Shown: piece by piece, positions 43,360-57,524 of the stretch
Numbering within the stretch: position 1 is the stretch's first letter
Layout: every line of letters begins with the position of its first letter
Assembly (NCBI GenBank): GCA_014529385.2
Contig: CM043970.1
Coordinates: 43,039,279 to 43,103,278 of the forward strand
Origin: Adiantum capillus-veneris
Lineage: Eukaryota > Streptophyta > Polypodiopsida > Polypodiales > Pteridaceae
Length of the DNA stretch: 64,000 nt
Direction: 5' to 3'
Notes under the pieces: model-generated
Told to the model about the DNA's origin: nothing
Seen by the model: only the letters and a program-made list of their open reading frames with translations
Database searches by the model: none
Program-made: the position numbers and the translations under genes

Positions 43360-44397
43360 CATTAGGAGATTTCGGAGGTCTTTTGGAGGGCCTTTTGGAA
43401 GAGAGAGGAAAATAAGCTCCTCCAATGAGAGAAGAGCCTACGTTACGTAGAAAAATAGATCGATATTAACAAAAATATAAAAGGTGTCCCTCTCCTCATT
43501 TAATAATCTAGTGGTCCTTGAAGACGATCACTCTCTTTTATTTAATACAAGCACCTTTTTCAGAAGGTAGATGCGGTGCATTTGATACGGCTTACGTCAT
43601 CACTAGAACTCAAAAATTCACAAAACTATCAAGTGGTGGAAGATTTTGAAACTTTTGATATTGTCAATTCGTCTGGAACGCCCAATTATCCTAGAAATGA
43701 ATGTCCAATTTCCTCGCTCCGACATCCAAAGAGGCAAAAAATGTCAAAAACCCCTAAAAGAACATTTTACTAACAGCGCGCGAGGGGGCATTCGAAAATT
43801 TTGGAATGCCCCCTCACGCGCCGTTAGTAAAAAGCCCCTTTTTTCCTCTTTTTAGGGAGCTTTTTTAGAGGAAAATGTCAAAAAACCTCTAAAAAGGGGC
43901 TTTCTTGAAAGATAAGTGTCCAAAAATCACTAAAAAGAGCTTTGTACTAATGGCACGCAGGGGAGCATTCTAGAATTTTAGAATGCCTCCTCGCGCGCCT
44001 TAAGTAAAAAGCCCATTTTTTGGGGTTTTTTGACATTTTTTGCCTCTCCGGATGTCGGAATGAGACAAGTAGACATTCGTTTTTAGGGTATTTTGGTGTT
44101 CCGGACGCATTGGTGGTGTCAAAAGCCACAAAATATATCACTATTTGATAGTTTGTGACTTTTCAACTTTCAGTGATGACGTAAGCTGCATTGAATGCGC
44201 CGCACCTGCCTCCTGGAAAAGACGCTCGAAAGTGACCGTTTTCAAGGACGATTGGGAATATAAATCTACTTTTTAGAGTGTCTGGTTGTCCTTTTGGACG
44301 TACTCACAAGGTGCAAGTGCATTTTGAAAAAAGTTTCTAGAGAGAGAAATACAATTTCTTACAAGGCCCTCCAAATGACCTCCAAAATTTTCTAATG
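43360..44397. mobile_element. Fold-back element, unit 2
   Basis: Copy of 2802-3825. It retains a 26-bp segment near 44090 (TTTTGGTGTTCCGGACGCAT) that pairs with the left arm around 43665-43690 and is deleted in unit 1, so unit 2 is closer to the original symmetrical element. It lacks the ATTAAATAAAA stretch present near 3650 in unit 1. Confidence 0.65.
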
Positions 44398-45514
44398 GAT
44401 AGAGAGAGAGATAGATAGATAGTGAGCCTATAGTGACTTCTCTAGAGGTGACTCATAAGCACGAAGATTTCTACTCTCATGAGTGTGTGGCGACTCTTGG
44501 AGTCAAGGTGTGGACATGGATTCTTTCTCATAGTGCTAATTCCCAAAATGCTGCACTAAAATCCCCTCTCTCTTGATGCAAGTGTTGCAAGTCCCCTCAC
44601 CAAAATGCTACCAGATACTGACCCCCCAGTGCCCTTTTATAGGTGCAGACTACATCTAATTGGGTTAGGGCCCTAATCAAGAGAGACAAAGCAAGGAGTT
44701 GGGTCCCAGATGGTTGACCCTTGCTTTGTTTTAGGAATTTTTTAAAAAATGATATCTCCTAGGTAGGCCTTTGTGACCATCACCTAGAGAGAGGTGACAA
44801 TTTACAATGGGTTTTTTATACAAGATTTTTGACTGGAAATCGGAAAATAATAATACCCTATAGATGTTACTGTGGAAATGCCTCATAGATGAGATGCCAG
44901 CGAATGGTGGGCCTCGCTGGTGCATCGGTGTAGTGCGTTTGCCAGTTTTGCGGCGCATACCTTTGACGTCACTTCTTGATTTGATGTCGCTATCGCGTGA
45001 CTTGGTCGTTTTTTTCTTTGAGCGTCGATGTTGATTCTTTCGTTTTTTTATTTTTATGTATGTGTATGGCGTACGTGTACTGTTTGAATATGTAAGTAAT
45101 CGTGTATATGAGTGTGTATGTAGTATGGGGTTGTATGTGTGTGTGTGTAAGTGTGTGTAGGTGTGGGCCGGCAAGAGGGTGCGTTGGAGCGAGATAGAGG
45201 GGGGAGATATTATTGTAGTTTTTTTTTAAAAGATTTTTGTGCTGGCTGCTTATGTGCAAGGTACAAAGATGAAGGAGATAGAGAGGGAGGAGAACGAGAG
45301 GGTGCGGGTGTGTGTGTGTGTGTGTGGCAAGGTAAGGGTGTGTGTGTGTATAGGTAGAGAGAGAGAGGAAAAAGGTTGCGTCCGTGGGTTGCTTACACAC
45401 ATAGAGAGCACGAGAGAGAGAGACAGACGTAGGAGAGAGATGGGGAGCTTCGTGCCGACCGGGGGGGGGGGGGAGTGGGTGAGGATTTGGGAAGTGTGTG
45501 TGTGGGTGTGCTAT

Positions 45515-45616
<102 letters not shown>

Positions 45617-45743
45617 TTTTCAGCTGCTGGTTTGGGTTACTTGGCATGACAAGAAATGTGAGGGGGAGAAAGAGAGAGTCAACGGGGTGGGAGAAGGTGA
45701 GGGAGTAGCGGGCTAGTGGGGGAATGAGGGTGAGGGTGAAGGG

Positions 45744-45780
45744 GTGTGTGTGTGTGTGTGTGTGTGTGTAGGTAACGAGA

Positions 45781-45840
<60 letters not shown>
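45744..45840. repeat. (GT)n and (GA)n microsatellites
   Basis: GT run 45744-45769 and GA run 45782-45840, counterpart of 5178-5284. Confidence 0.95.
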
Positions 45841-45844
<4 letters not shown>

Positions 45845-48519
45845 GTTGACAGATCTGAGCAGGAGAAAGAGGAGCCGTCCTCTGGTGATAATGGAGGATT
45901 GTGGCCAAGGGCAGCCCACTGTGGGCAAGAATATAAGGGGTGGTGGTAAATGTAAAAAAATGTTTATTTATTATTTTCTTGGTATTGTGCTCCTTCTCGA
46001 TTGGGGTCGGTTCTTGCAGCCGCGGTTTTGAAAACTGGTCGTCACCTGCTCTCCATTGGAAAACCCCAAATCCTTGAGCCTTTCCTAGCTGTGTGATTAA
46101 TCCTTTTTGCGGAAGCAAGAGGTAAAGCCTAAACCCTATCTTGAGAAGAATTTCTTGATCATTCGTATTCCATTGCATGAGCATTTTTAACGATACTAGT
46201 ATAGGAATTTCACAAATTACTCTTAGACCATCATTCATCAAAGGAATTTACTCTTGCATAAATCATCATTTAATCTTGCACAATCAATTAAAGGAAGTTT
46301 TAGATTATTTGTCTTAAAAATCACAAGTTGATGTATTCTAAATGTTAGTGTTTACTACTCATGGTACACACTTAAGCAAAGGTCATTGTTTAGAGAATAT
46401 ATATGCATTGTTCATTTCAAGTTTGTCTAGTTTCAAGTTTATTTTGCAACTAAAAACAAGGGGGGAGTAAGGGGATAGCTTCACATATGTTGTGACCGTG
46501 TTGCTTGAACACAAAACTCCCATCACTTTCATGGAGATTCCCCATGGATGGTAAATGATGCAAAAGAATACAAATGAGATTCGCCCAAGACGGGGTTAAC
46601 TTGAAACTTACGTCGAGACAAAACTTTACACTCCAAAGAAACTCGTTGTATTTCTTAAGGTCTTCTTTGAGTAGAGACTAAAAGGAAATAGGAACTAAGG
46701 GATTATAACTCAAGAAACTCACTCTAAATTTCAACTAGGATGAAAAACTTTATCGAGAAGATTTGACGTGGATAGCCGTAGCATAACATACAAGATTTAA
46801 GTGTGAACTTCTCTTACATGTTTACCATTTGTCTATGTTTTTGAGCTAGGATTCATTCCTTACCCTAGATATAACCTTGGGTCTATGTTTTGAGCTCGAA
46901 TTCATTCATTACCCTAGAAATAAGATTGAATGGGAGTGAGTCTCAACTAGGTGGTAGGGACCAGCGGATGCGTCTGGAAATCGGCCTAGTATGGATAGGC
47001 TTGATGCCGACGAAAAAATGGAGGAAGGAAAAATGGATCCATGAAAGGATCAAGATAAGGGAGGAGGATGTGATTTAATTAAGGAGCTCTTCTAATTATT
47101 TGGTAAAAAGGAACCTTGGAAAGGCTAGGAACCTAAATGGGCTATTTCACAATTTTCCTCATCAGTCGAATCTTAGTCGAACCTTTCTTGTGCTTATTGG
47201 ATTATTGATTTCAAGGGAATCTAGAGTAGATTATTTTTGTAATTATTCTCCCCACAAGATAAAGAAAGATAAGAATTGGAAATAGTGTCAATGCACCGCC
47301 TCCACACGTAGCGGAGGATACAAGATACCCCATTCTTGGGACGAGGATAGGGATATTCCTGGGGGAGTATATGTGATTTCTTGAAAGATAACTAAATAAT
47401 TTTACTAATACTAAAGCAAAAAGGAAGTAAAATATTCTATAAAGGAAGAAGGTGGAAACGACCTGATAAATGCACACTTGCAAGGGTATGCAACAGTTTG
47501 CATGCTGCTTTCAAATTCTTGAAATGTTTTCTTGGTTTGACGTGATTGGAATATTGTTTTCTAGTATCATAGTACTACCTTGGGAAGGTGCATTTATCAA
47601 ATGGCTCGATGGGTGGGTGGATTTGGAGGGTTAATTTGTTGGCCGAAAAGTTGAACCCAATTTTATGTTGCCATTAAGTTAAGTCAAAAAGAGGGATAAG
47701 GGATTGAGATCTACGGAGCGAGAATCAAACTTGTGAACGTGGGCTTTGTGTAGCTATTAAATACACTCATCTTAGGGGAATGCTTTGATGCCTGTGCTCG
47801 GCCATAAACGAGAAAAAAGCGTCACTGACCTTGAACCAAAGGTGAACTAGAGAACACCGACCTGTTGACCCTGGAAGAATGAGTTCACATTTAGTTACTG
47901 ACTTCCATTGGAAATTTCAAAGCAATAAGGAAAGATGGGTGAAAGCATGTTAACTTGTCATGCTTTTTCATGTCCCAGACAATGCTAACTAGCACAATTT
48001 TGACATATGCTAACTAGTACAATAACTTGAGCTACATCTCCAAGATCTATGACATATGATATATCAATAGAAAGCACTTGAAACAAGGAATCCAAATGTA
48101 CAACCTCCGATAAATTTTGATATTATTTGTAAAAAATTTACCGGATGCCCAACTTTTTGAAGGTATGCTAACTAGCACAAAAAGCGCGACAGGTTAACAT
48201 GCTTTCACCCAGATATTTCAGAGTTAAGGGTTTCATAAGAGAAAAGTCAATGTCATCACCCCTTTGAGTTGGCATAAAAGAGCGAGAAGAGTCATGTATT
48301 GGCATAGGTAAAGTTATTATAATTGGTAGCCCTCAGAGTTCACCACCTGTTTCCCCTTATCTAAGGATCTAGGTTTCCTGGAGGTGGTAGGGGTGGTGGA
48401 TGCCTAGTTCCCTGCATGAGAGGTGGGTTGGGGTTTGCTAGCTTGAAGAGATGACTTATAGCAACCATGGGGGGCATCATATTCAAGAGAATCCCCTTAG
48501 GAAGGGGGTACAGACCTAT

Positions 48520-49307
48520 CTAGGCTAGCTGAGGGGGTTTTGCCAAAGATCTTCTCTTTGGGCACCATGTTCTTGCTACCCGAGAAGGAGCATATGAGTT
48601 CAACAATACCTTTAGCCAAAGTGGGATAGCTTTAGAGAAATTCCCCAAATTTCCACAGTGGTAGCATGAGCCACCCAAATTTCCCCATTTCAAATAAATG
48701 ACTAACTGTCCTACAGACTCCAGGTCAATGTCCATAGTGTTAGGCATAACTTGGTCAGTATTCCACATCACATAGGCCCTATTCCTATTGGGACAATTAA
48801 TAGTTTTTGCAACAATATTTTACTGAGCTTCGAAGGCACCTAAGTCCTTGCTATAGGGCCAAAGAAATGCAGGTAGACCTACAAAGTCCACCCAAACCAG
48901 ACATTTGGAGAGCAATTCTTCTTTTATTTGCTTGACAGGAGACTGCATGGACCACTTGTCCACAGAGGATAATGGTGGAGGCCAATTGAAAGGATTTTTG
49001 GTCTTCTTTTGAGAGAAATAGGACTTCATACAACCCTAAACCATTGTAGAAAACCTCATCATTCACGGCTCATTGAAATCCTTGATTCAAGAAGCCTACG
49101 ATCTCATTCAGAGCAAGCAGTTTCTCTGTGAAGTAAAAAACTATGGCCTTGCCTTAAATGTAGAAACCTGGACGAGGACAGTCTGTGCAGGGATAGTTAC
49201 CTTGTGTGCAGTCCCTTAATCTGCAGGTCGGAGGTTAGAGTATCATCGAAACATGCAATAACATCAGAAGCAGAAAAGACATCATTTTCAAACATGGAAG
49301 GGTCCAT
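48520..49307 (-). pseudogene. DUF4283/zinc-knuckle protein (LINE ORF1-like), unit 2
   Basis: Counterpart of 7964-8752 with the same architecture: start at 49307, DUF4283-like VWVDFVGLPAFLWPYSK, the same TAA near 48818, and a zinc knuckle now reading CYHCGNLGNFSKAIP. This copy extends the N-terminal frame further (MNDEVFYNGLGLYEVLFLSK) because a stop seen in unit 1 near 8490 is a Tyr codon here. Confidence 0.6.
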
Positions 49308-49491
49308 GGTATCTCCCTAGGGTTAAGGCAGAACGCGTTAGGGAGTGCCATGGGGACAAAAAGATCAAAAGAGGATCCAAGAGGGGGTGGTTAAGCCAGA
49401 ACAAAATGAGAAGGACGGTGCATGAGCCGAGAATCACCACAACAATGTAGACCTGAGAAGGGGCAGATCGCGGCAGCTTCATCTGTTTTCT

Positions 49492-49526
<35 letters not shown>

Positions 49527-50231
49527 ACCCTGACATTAGGAAGAGAACGGGATCCAAGAGGACCTGTTTATTTAGCAGTTTAAGGAAGTCAAAGCTTTAG
49601 TATTAAGAAAGCAATCAAAGGATAGATTTTAAGTTCAAACAGGAAAAACGACTAGTTTATTTGAATTCAAATTTTCCCCCCAAAATAAAATTTAAAATCT
49701 AACTGAAAAACTATATCACGTAACATATCTACGAAAAGAGCTTGGCATGTAGATTATAGATCTATAATCTCCACTCAAATCAGAGATCGTATATAGGAGT
49801 TATGGAGGTCAAAAATCATAAAGTTCTCCCTCCTTTTTTGAGGGGAAAAAGTGCATTTGTACACCTCTCTTACACACCCACCATTCTTGCACACATGGCA
49901 TGCACCTATTCGTCAAAATGTTAATCACCTCCATAATCTCATGGAAAATAAAGAGGTCCTCCTAGATATCATCCTCTTCTTAATGTGTGTCCAACCTTGC
50001 CGGCCTCTCCCAGTGTTGCATGGCAAGGCTCTTCTACAACATCCTCGCGGTCCAAGCAGAAGGATAGCCATACCCCACAATGTGAGACAGAGGAGGCTCA
50101 CTGACCCCAGCCAATTTTGAAATAGCTTGGCCCTAGAGACCATGTGCAACATTTTTAGTTGTTGCATGGGCTATGGCCTTTCCTCTCTCCATCAAGTTTT
50201 GTCATTGCAGGTGGCGTGGGTTCAGGTTATT

Positions 50232-50350
<119 letters not shown>

Positions 50351-50512
50351 GGCTATAACCATACCCTGGGGGCCTGACCTTGCGACTAACTGTGAGGCAA
50401 TAACCTCTCCACACCCCTCCACCCATCTACAAGGATGTGCTTGACGAGGGTAGCAAAACAATAGGCTACTCAAGGGATAAGAGGGTGTAGGCCAATTGCG
50501 CATCCAAATACA

Positions 50513-50516
<4 letters not shown>

Positions 50517-50546
<30 letters not shown>
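50517..50546. repeat. (GT)n microsatellite
   Basis: Expanded relative to 9959-9974. Confidence 0.9.
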
Positions 50547-50548
<2 letters not shown>

Positions 50549-50696
50549 TGTACTCAGACGTAGACAGATAGTCTTCAATCATTTTGACCTCTATCATGGT
50601 CCAAGGTAATGTGAAGCTCTGAAATGTGGTAGAATCAAATATAGTAAAATGTCTAGCATTCCACAAAAAAGAAAGCATACAGACTCTCAGTGAGAG

Positions 50697-50699
<3 letters not shown>

Positions 50700-50733
<34 letters not shown>
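50700..50733. repeat. (CT)n microsatellite
   Basis: Counterpart of 10131-10170. Confidence 0.95.
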
Positions 50734-50737
<4 letters not shown>

Positions 50738-52664
50738 ATCCGCTCCGCCGGTTAACAAGTTGGTAAATTCAGTCACACCCTCCATTGAAGAAATGGCTTC
50801 ATGACTGTGAAGGGAATGAGCTTCTTCAAATTTTGACATGAAAAATATGAGAATTTCATGTTGGCTTAGAAAATCTATTTGTCTAGCCTTGTGTGCAACC
50901 CTGCATGGAGTCAACATAGGGTTAGGGTTCAAAATAGGTTCACCATTAACCGGGCCATTAACCTCACAATACTTTAATTCCTTCTAGGATTTTAATTCAA
51001 AGTGAATAATTTTAAAACTTGACCTTTTTTTCACACGTCTACACTCACAATTAGATTTTCCACCAAGTAGCACTAAAAAGGATATTGGAGCTTGAAAGTC
51101 CATTAGGGAGGCCAATGTTAATTGAGAAGTCCCTTCTTGGATATTTCTCTGTTACCTGTCTTCCTCTCCTTCTCCCTCAAATTTAAAATTTTCCAGCTTT
51201 GAGCCTCTATGGATTCAATGTACACATCAAATTCCCACTTCCAAAAGAGTGTGGATCACCACATGACAGCCTTCTTCTTTGTTATCTATGTGCAAAGGCA
51301 ATGCCCTTTTTGAGGATCTTTCTTTTGTACCTCTCTGTAATGGCAACCTCAAAAGTCCTTCTTATGGTGATGCCTTAGATGACGGCCATGGTAGTGTCGA
51401 CGATGCTGGTCTCAAGTTCCGAGATGCACCGTGGGGAACATTTTGATTGTCCCTTTGGCATACACAACTTGACAAGGTAATGGGGAAAGAGTTTGCAGGC
51501 CTATCACTCTACCATTGAGGTCAAGTATGAAGCCTAGCATAACAAAGATGGGCTTTTTAATTTATAAGTGTGGTGTCTACGCTCCTAAATGCATACCTTA
51601 TCACACATTATTATGCCTCTACAATGGCTTTAGGAATCTATATTTTTTTTGCCAAGCTTTCTTCATCCCAATAAAGTGTGTCATCCCCTCACATCTCATT
51701 ACTATTTGGAATGCAATTATCCTATTTATAAAATGAAATGAGTGGCCATCCATGTGGCTGCAAATCTAGGACATTATCTATAGATCTATATCTACACTAA
51801 AATGACAGAGGTGAGGCAGCTATGCTTCTGAATTGCTAACCTTAGCATCAATTGCACTACCACCTTGGCATATCCTTGCATTGGCATGCCACCTTAGCGC
51901 CACATTGTGGCCGCTTTTGTTGTTTGCAAGTTGTTGCACTAGGCTGTATACAATCTTTGAGGGTTTGCCTTGACATTGATATGTAGGGACGCACCCACCC
52001 TTGGCATTCGTTGAGCTACGAGATGCTCCTACTCACGACAGGATACTTGAAATGTGCTACTTAATTGCCACCGCCCTTCGCTTTGCAATATCCCTATTCC
52101 AAGTTACAACCCAACTCTGTGGGATTTAAAAATGTAGTTTTAAAATAGAAGTATAGTTTGCATGCGTCGTTGAAAAATGAGTAATGTATTTAATAAATAG
52201 ATATAGAAAAAACATTGACAGAGTATTTTAGGTTTATGTGCAAAGAGAAGTTATATACATTGAACTCAGGAGTTACGACGAGTTTCTTCCTTAAAAGAAA
52301 AACCAAATTCCATGAATGAATTAAGTGCAAATAGAAAGATATGACAAAGGAGATTGGATTACACAATATGAATGGAAGTGACAATGTCAAAAGAGATTGC
52401 ATCCTCATTGCTGGAGGCAATGACTAGAGCCATCACAATGAAGAAGATGATTACACACGAGCACGTAGCAGCGACAATGGGAAGGGCTAGCTCTCCCCAA
52501 GGAGTTTTTGAGCTTTGTCAGTGGTCCCGGGATCATTGGCAGCTACCCTCACCTGCAACAAATGTTATAGAAGAGGAATATTAATAATTAGAGCAGAAGC
52601 ATGGGGCTTAAAAGTATATATTGCACAGAGTAGTGGCATTGGAAGGTGAGACAAAGACAACCAC

Positions 52665-52802
<138 letters not shown>

Positions 52803-53238
52803 TCGGATCAGCACACACCATGTGGGTGGCAACGTCAACTTGGGCTCTAGTTACAAGATGCATTTTGAGGTATTTATGGGTTTGGTTGTTTGGAACAAAG
52901 TATGGTACAACATGGCATGTAGCAACCTTCCAGGTGAACCATATCATGCTTGGAATCCAGGTGAGTGGTGGAATTTTGGCAAGAAAAAGATGCTGTTGCC
53001 TTCAATAGGGGTGGTCTGATTGAGCATGTAGCTAGTTTTGTGCGGATGTATAAGTTTCCATATGGTCCAGGAGGAAGTTTGGGATCACATTTGTGGTTTT
53101 ATGTCACTATTTGATACAAGTGTTGAGCATAAATGCTCAACTTGGGGTTGGGCAATGGCGGGCGTCGGTATATGTATAGGTAAGTATGGAGGGAGATGAA
53201 TTAAAAAAAAAATTCATTTTTGAATTTTTGATGTAGAT

Positions 53239-53612
53239 ACGATGTCTCTATCGATGTCTCTTCTGATGCCTGTACAGATGACAATATTGCGACGCCTGGA
53301 CCAATGCCTGTATCAATGGACCCTGCAAAAAAGGAACCCGTGGGTCTTTCCCTGTGCATTTCTCTAGTTTTTGCACCTCTTCTCTTGCCCTCCTCCTCCT
53401 CATCTACTGCAGATCTAGTGCCTAACAACTTGCTGGAGGTGAAAATCTTGCTTGTGAACTACTCTCTAGCACCAAGGTGAGATTCTTTTCAAGTTTGCTT
53501 GTAGGTTTAGGGTTTAGGGTTTAACATAGTGTGTGTGCGTGCGTGTGCGTGTGTGCGTTTTTGCAGGTTCAAGGACGTTTACAAGACCCTTTATTGCTCA
53601 AATAGGCCGCAT
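53239..53612 (+). other. Possible two-exon gene fragment, unit 2
   Basis: Counterpart of 12643-13015: first exon to 53476, 90-bp intron 53477-53566 with GTGAGA and TTTTTGCAG borders, second exon 53567-53612. Differs from unit 1 by a 3-bp in-frame insertion in the first exon and a few substitutions. Function unknown. Confidence 0.25.
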
Positions 53613-53949
53613 GTGAGTGCTTAAAATTTTAATGTGTGTTAAATTAATTTGTATATTGACAAAATAAAATTTCATGCTTTAGATTCTCAATGCTTTAAGT
53701 TTTTATGACATTTTGTTTAGAAATAATGCTTTGGAATAAATTTGTTTTGAAATTATGGTTTGTGTTGTGAAATTATGGTTTGGGGTAATTTTATTTTGAA
53801 ATTATGCTTTTGAATTATGTTATGAAATTACACTACCATCTTGTCATGTTGTTTTGGAATTATAATGTTTTGAAATTATGCTATGAAAAAATATTGTTTT
53901 GAAATTATGCTTTGAAGAAATTTTGTTTTGAATTATGTCCTTTTCGAGA

Positions 53950-55582
53950 TTATAGGATTGAGGAGGTTTAGGTTATAAGTTTTGGTTAGGTTTAGTTTAA
54001 GTTATAGGTTAGGTTAGAGTATAGGCTATATGTTAATTAAGTTATAGGTTATAAGCTAGGTTAATTATACGAGGCTAGGTTAGGTCATAGGCTAGGTTAG
54101 ATTAGGTTTAGGTTTAGGTTATAGGTTAGGTTAGGTTATAGGACGTTAATTAGGTTAGCTTAGCTTACATGTTAGGTTCTACGTTAGGTTTACGTTATAA
54201 GCTAGGTGAGGTTATAGGTTATAGGCTAGGTTAGCTAGATTATAGGTTAGGTTTAGGCAAAAAGTTAGGTTATAGGTTAAGTTAACTAGTGTTTAGGTTA
54301 TAGGTTTGGTTCAAAAAACATAGGATGCTCCCAACTAAAACATTGGCAACCCATAACCATGATGTCAGTAGCTTACAAAATTATTGCCAAGTCAATTGCC
54401 CTAAGACTCTCTCTCACTCTGGATAAGGGTATCACTCATCACTAACAAGGTTTCATCAAAGGAAGATCTATTTAAGATACCACCTTGACAACAGTGGTTG
54501 GATTAGAATACACACCATTCACCATGCAAGACTGTGTTCGTTATATAGGTTAGAGCTAGCGACAAATAGTAGAAAAAATGCAAATGGACTTTGATTATGT
54601 TAGGTTATAGGTTAGGTAGGTTATATGTTAGGTAAGGTTATAGGTTATGCTAGATTGGGTTATAGGTTAGGTTTAGGTTATAGGTCATGTTAGGTTAGAG
54701 CTACCGGCAATTTAATAGTAGAAAAAAACGCATGTAAACGGACTTCAAAGATGACTCATGTACTTCAAAAAACACAAACGGACTTCGATTAGGTTAGGTT
54801 AGGTTATAGGTTAGATTATAGGTTAGGTTTAGGTTTAGGTTACAAGAAGTTAGGCTAGATTATAGGTTAAGTTAGAGATAGCGACAAATTAATAATAAAA
54901 AAATGCAAATGGACTGCGAAGATGACTAGTGTACTTCAAAAACCGCAAAGGGACTTCGATTAGATTAGGTTACAGGTTAGGTTTAGGTTATAGGTTAGGT
55001 TACAGATTATGTTAGGCTAGGTTAGGTTTTGGTTATATGTTAGGTTAGATTATAGGTTAGGTTAGATCTAGAGGCAAATTAATAGTAGAAAAAATGCAAA
55101 CGAACTTTAAAAATGACTCATGTACTTCAAAAAATGCAAACGACTTTGGTTAGGTTAGCCTATAGGTTTAGGTTTAGGTTTAGGGTTATGCTAGGTTAGG
55201 TTAGTTTTAGGTTATAGGTGAAGTTAGATTATAGGTTAGGTTAGAGCTAGCGGCAAATTAATAGTAGAAAAACACAAACAGACTTCGAAGATGACTCGTG
55301 TACTTCTAAAAACGCAAACGAACTTTGGTTAGGTTAGGTTATTGGTTAGGTTAAGGTTATAGGTTATATGTTAGGTTAGGTTATTGGTTAGGTTAAGGTT
55401 ATAGGTTATAGGTTATAGGTTAGGTTACAAGTTCTAGGTTATGTTAGGTTAGGTTAGGTTTAGGGTATAGGTTAGGTTAGATTATAAGTAAGGTTAGAGC
55501 TAGCGGCAAAAAGTAGAAAAAATGCAAACGGATTTTAAGAATGACTTGTGTACTTACAAAAATGCAAATGGACTTCGATTAG
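53950..55582. repeat. TAGGTTA-type satellite, unit 2
   Basis: Counterpart of 13366-14660, but with about 300 bp more at the right end (55281-55582) that unit 1 lost in its 382-bp deletion, including one more GAGCTAGCGGCAAA repeat near 55497. It ends directly at the CACTA terminus. Confidence 0.8.
54320..54530 (+). pseudogene. LINE reverse transcriptase fragment, unit 2
   Basis: Same fragment as 13722-13932, with KHWQPITMMSVAYKIIAKS-type reading, QGFIKGRSI, and the same two TAA stops. Confidence 0.8.
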
Positions 55583-55602
55583 CACTACAAGAGGTTGTGT
55601 GC
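55583..55602. repeat. CACTA terminal inverted repeat (downstream end)
   Basis: CACTACAAGA followed by GGTTGTGTGC. The partner end lies beyond the TNP2 gene and is not in the window, so repeat length and the 3-bp target duplication cannot be checked. Confidence 0.7.
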
Positions 55603-55646
55603 ACTTGTGATACTGTTAGCGACGAAAACACATTGGGTTTTTATAC

Positions 55647-55837
55647 TCCCCGGTGTCGCTAAGACCGTCGCTAATAGCGTCGATACGGGAACATCGCTAT
55701 GAGCGTCACTATAACCATCGTTATAGGCGTCGCTATATAGCGACGCCTATAGCGACGATCATAGCGATGTTTACAAAAGCCATCTATAGCAACGTTCATA
55801 GCGACGTTGCAGAGCCTTATATAGCGATGCTCGAGAG
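55647..55837. repeat. CACTA subterminal repeat array, unit 2
   Basis: More complete than 14671-14845: also keeps CGGTGTCGCTAAGACCGTCG at the outer side. Confidence 0.65.
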
Positions 55838-56412
55838 AATTTTTTTTTGGTGGCGGGGCATTCACCCATCAACCATATTTAATGATTCAATAATAGAGTA
55901 AACCTAAATGAATCCAAGATAAGCCCAGACTCACCTTTGAAAGAAAGTGCAAGCTTAGAGATAGACCCAAAGTAGTCACCCACAAGACAATATAACCATT
56001 AACTCCATCATCCATAGTATTGTTTGCAGAATAAAGATACAAAACTGACAAAAGTAAATTGATGAAAGTAAATCAATGACAATTATACACATCATAGGCA
56101 AAATCACTTGATTGTTAAACTTTGCAAATGTAATAGTTACAACACCATTGATTATTGAAAAATTATACATGGTTTTCCAATAGTTACAAAAAGACGTATT
56201 AACGTCGTCTCATGATACATATGCTATGACAAAAAGAAACTAATGCTATCTAGATACGGCTAGACTGACATTGTCTAATTAGACGTCTCATCCGTCCAAT
56301 CGGCGTATCTATCGGATTCCGCAAAAAAAACAATAAGACAGCTTTCTGTAAGTATAAACATATTATTTATAAAACAATACAACAAATAGAAAAGAGTAAA
56401 CCCTAATACTAA

Positions 56413-57298
56413 CCATGCCGCCGCGAGAACTTAGAATGTCCATCAGGGCGTTTAAGCCCTTCCTACCTGCGTACTCGCGCTCGTATGGTGTGGGGTCACG
56501 TCCTGTCATCCACCACTATCAAAACATACAAAGAATCCATTACGTTAGAATTTAAAAACCCCTAAACCCTAAACTATCAAACCTAAAGAGCAATGCAAAA
56601 ATACTTACAAAATTGGCCTCAAATGATGCCCACCCGCTGCTCCCCAAGTGGTGTGAGCTCCCTGCCTCTACTCGTGCTTTGGTTGCCTCCTTTTGTTGCT
56701 TCCACTTGTCGAGATTCTCGTACGCTGCTTTCTTTGCATTCTTACAATATTCTTTGGCCAGCCAATCTGGTCTGTTCCACCCATGCTTAATTGCTTTTTG
56801 CACTTCAAAACGCTTGTGCTTGCAGTATTCGTGCATTCAAACCTTCATATGGTATTCACTGAAGCCGTCATCCCGTGTTGAAATGAGAAACTTGTCATCC
56901 AACATGCTGATGAATCTGTCTTTTAAATCACTTGGTACTTCACTCCAGGTGTTTAATATGTAGTGTCTAAACACCTGAGAGCAAAGACCGCGCATACGCG
57001 AGATCACCTTCTTGCCTTCATCATCCAAGATGATGCTGTCGTTCAAGTCGACGGAGTAAGACAAGCCCTCTCACCGATGATGCGTGAACCTAGGTATCTC
57101 AATAGGGATCTCTAGCGGCGTGTCGATGGGGGTACGGACGTCAGGTGTCTCCACTGGAGTCTCGGCCCCCGAGCGAGGAGTGTCAACTGGAGTGACTCCT
57201 GGAGGAGTAGGTAGTGGTGTGTAGCTACTAGGAATGGCCGTCAGCCACGCAAAACCTGGCGTAGATGGCGATGCCGTGGATGGTGTGGGGGTGGACAA
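56413..57298 (-). pseudogene. CACTA second protein (Transposase_24-like), unit 2
   Basis: One frame from 57298 to 56609 with two TGA stops (after PRFTHHR near 57070 and after YHMKV near 56838), otherwise open. Pro/Thr-rich N-terminus, then CSQVFRHYILNTWSEVPSDL and the HGWNRPDWLAKEYCKNAKKA and SSHHLGSSGWASFE motifs. The exon ends at a GTAAGT donor and a short intron leads to WWMTGRDPTPYEREYAG. It lacks the extra frameshift of the unit 1 copy. Both stops can be explained by CGA-to-TGA change, as expected from methylated-CpG decay. The family protein binds subterminal repeats and helps transposition. Confidence 0.7.
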
Positions 57299-57524
57299 AG
57301 AAGGGGAGGGTAAAGAGCCTCGTCGAACATGAGACGGTGTCGAGGCATCGACGTCAGCATCCCCACAACAACCGCCGCCGCCGCCACCACTAGAGCGTCA
57401 GTGCCTAGACAAGTGTGAAGATTGTCTCGTCGGCACTAAAGCTTTGGAGCACGCTGAATGCTCTAAAACAGAGGGAGACACTAAAGGAGTAGGAACGCAT
57501 GATGTTGTTTCACAGCGATGACGC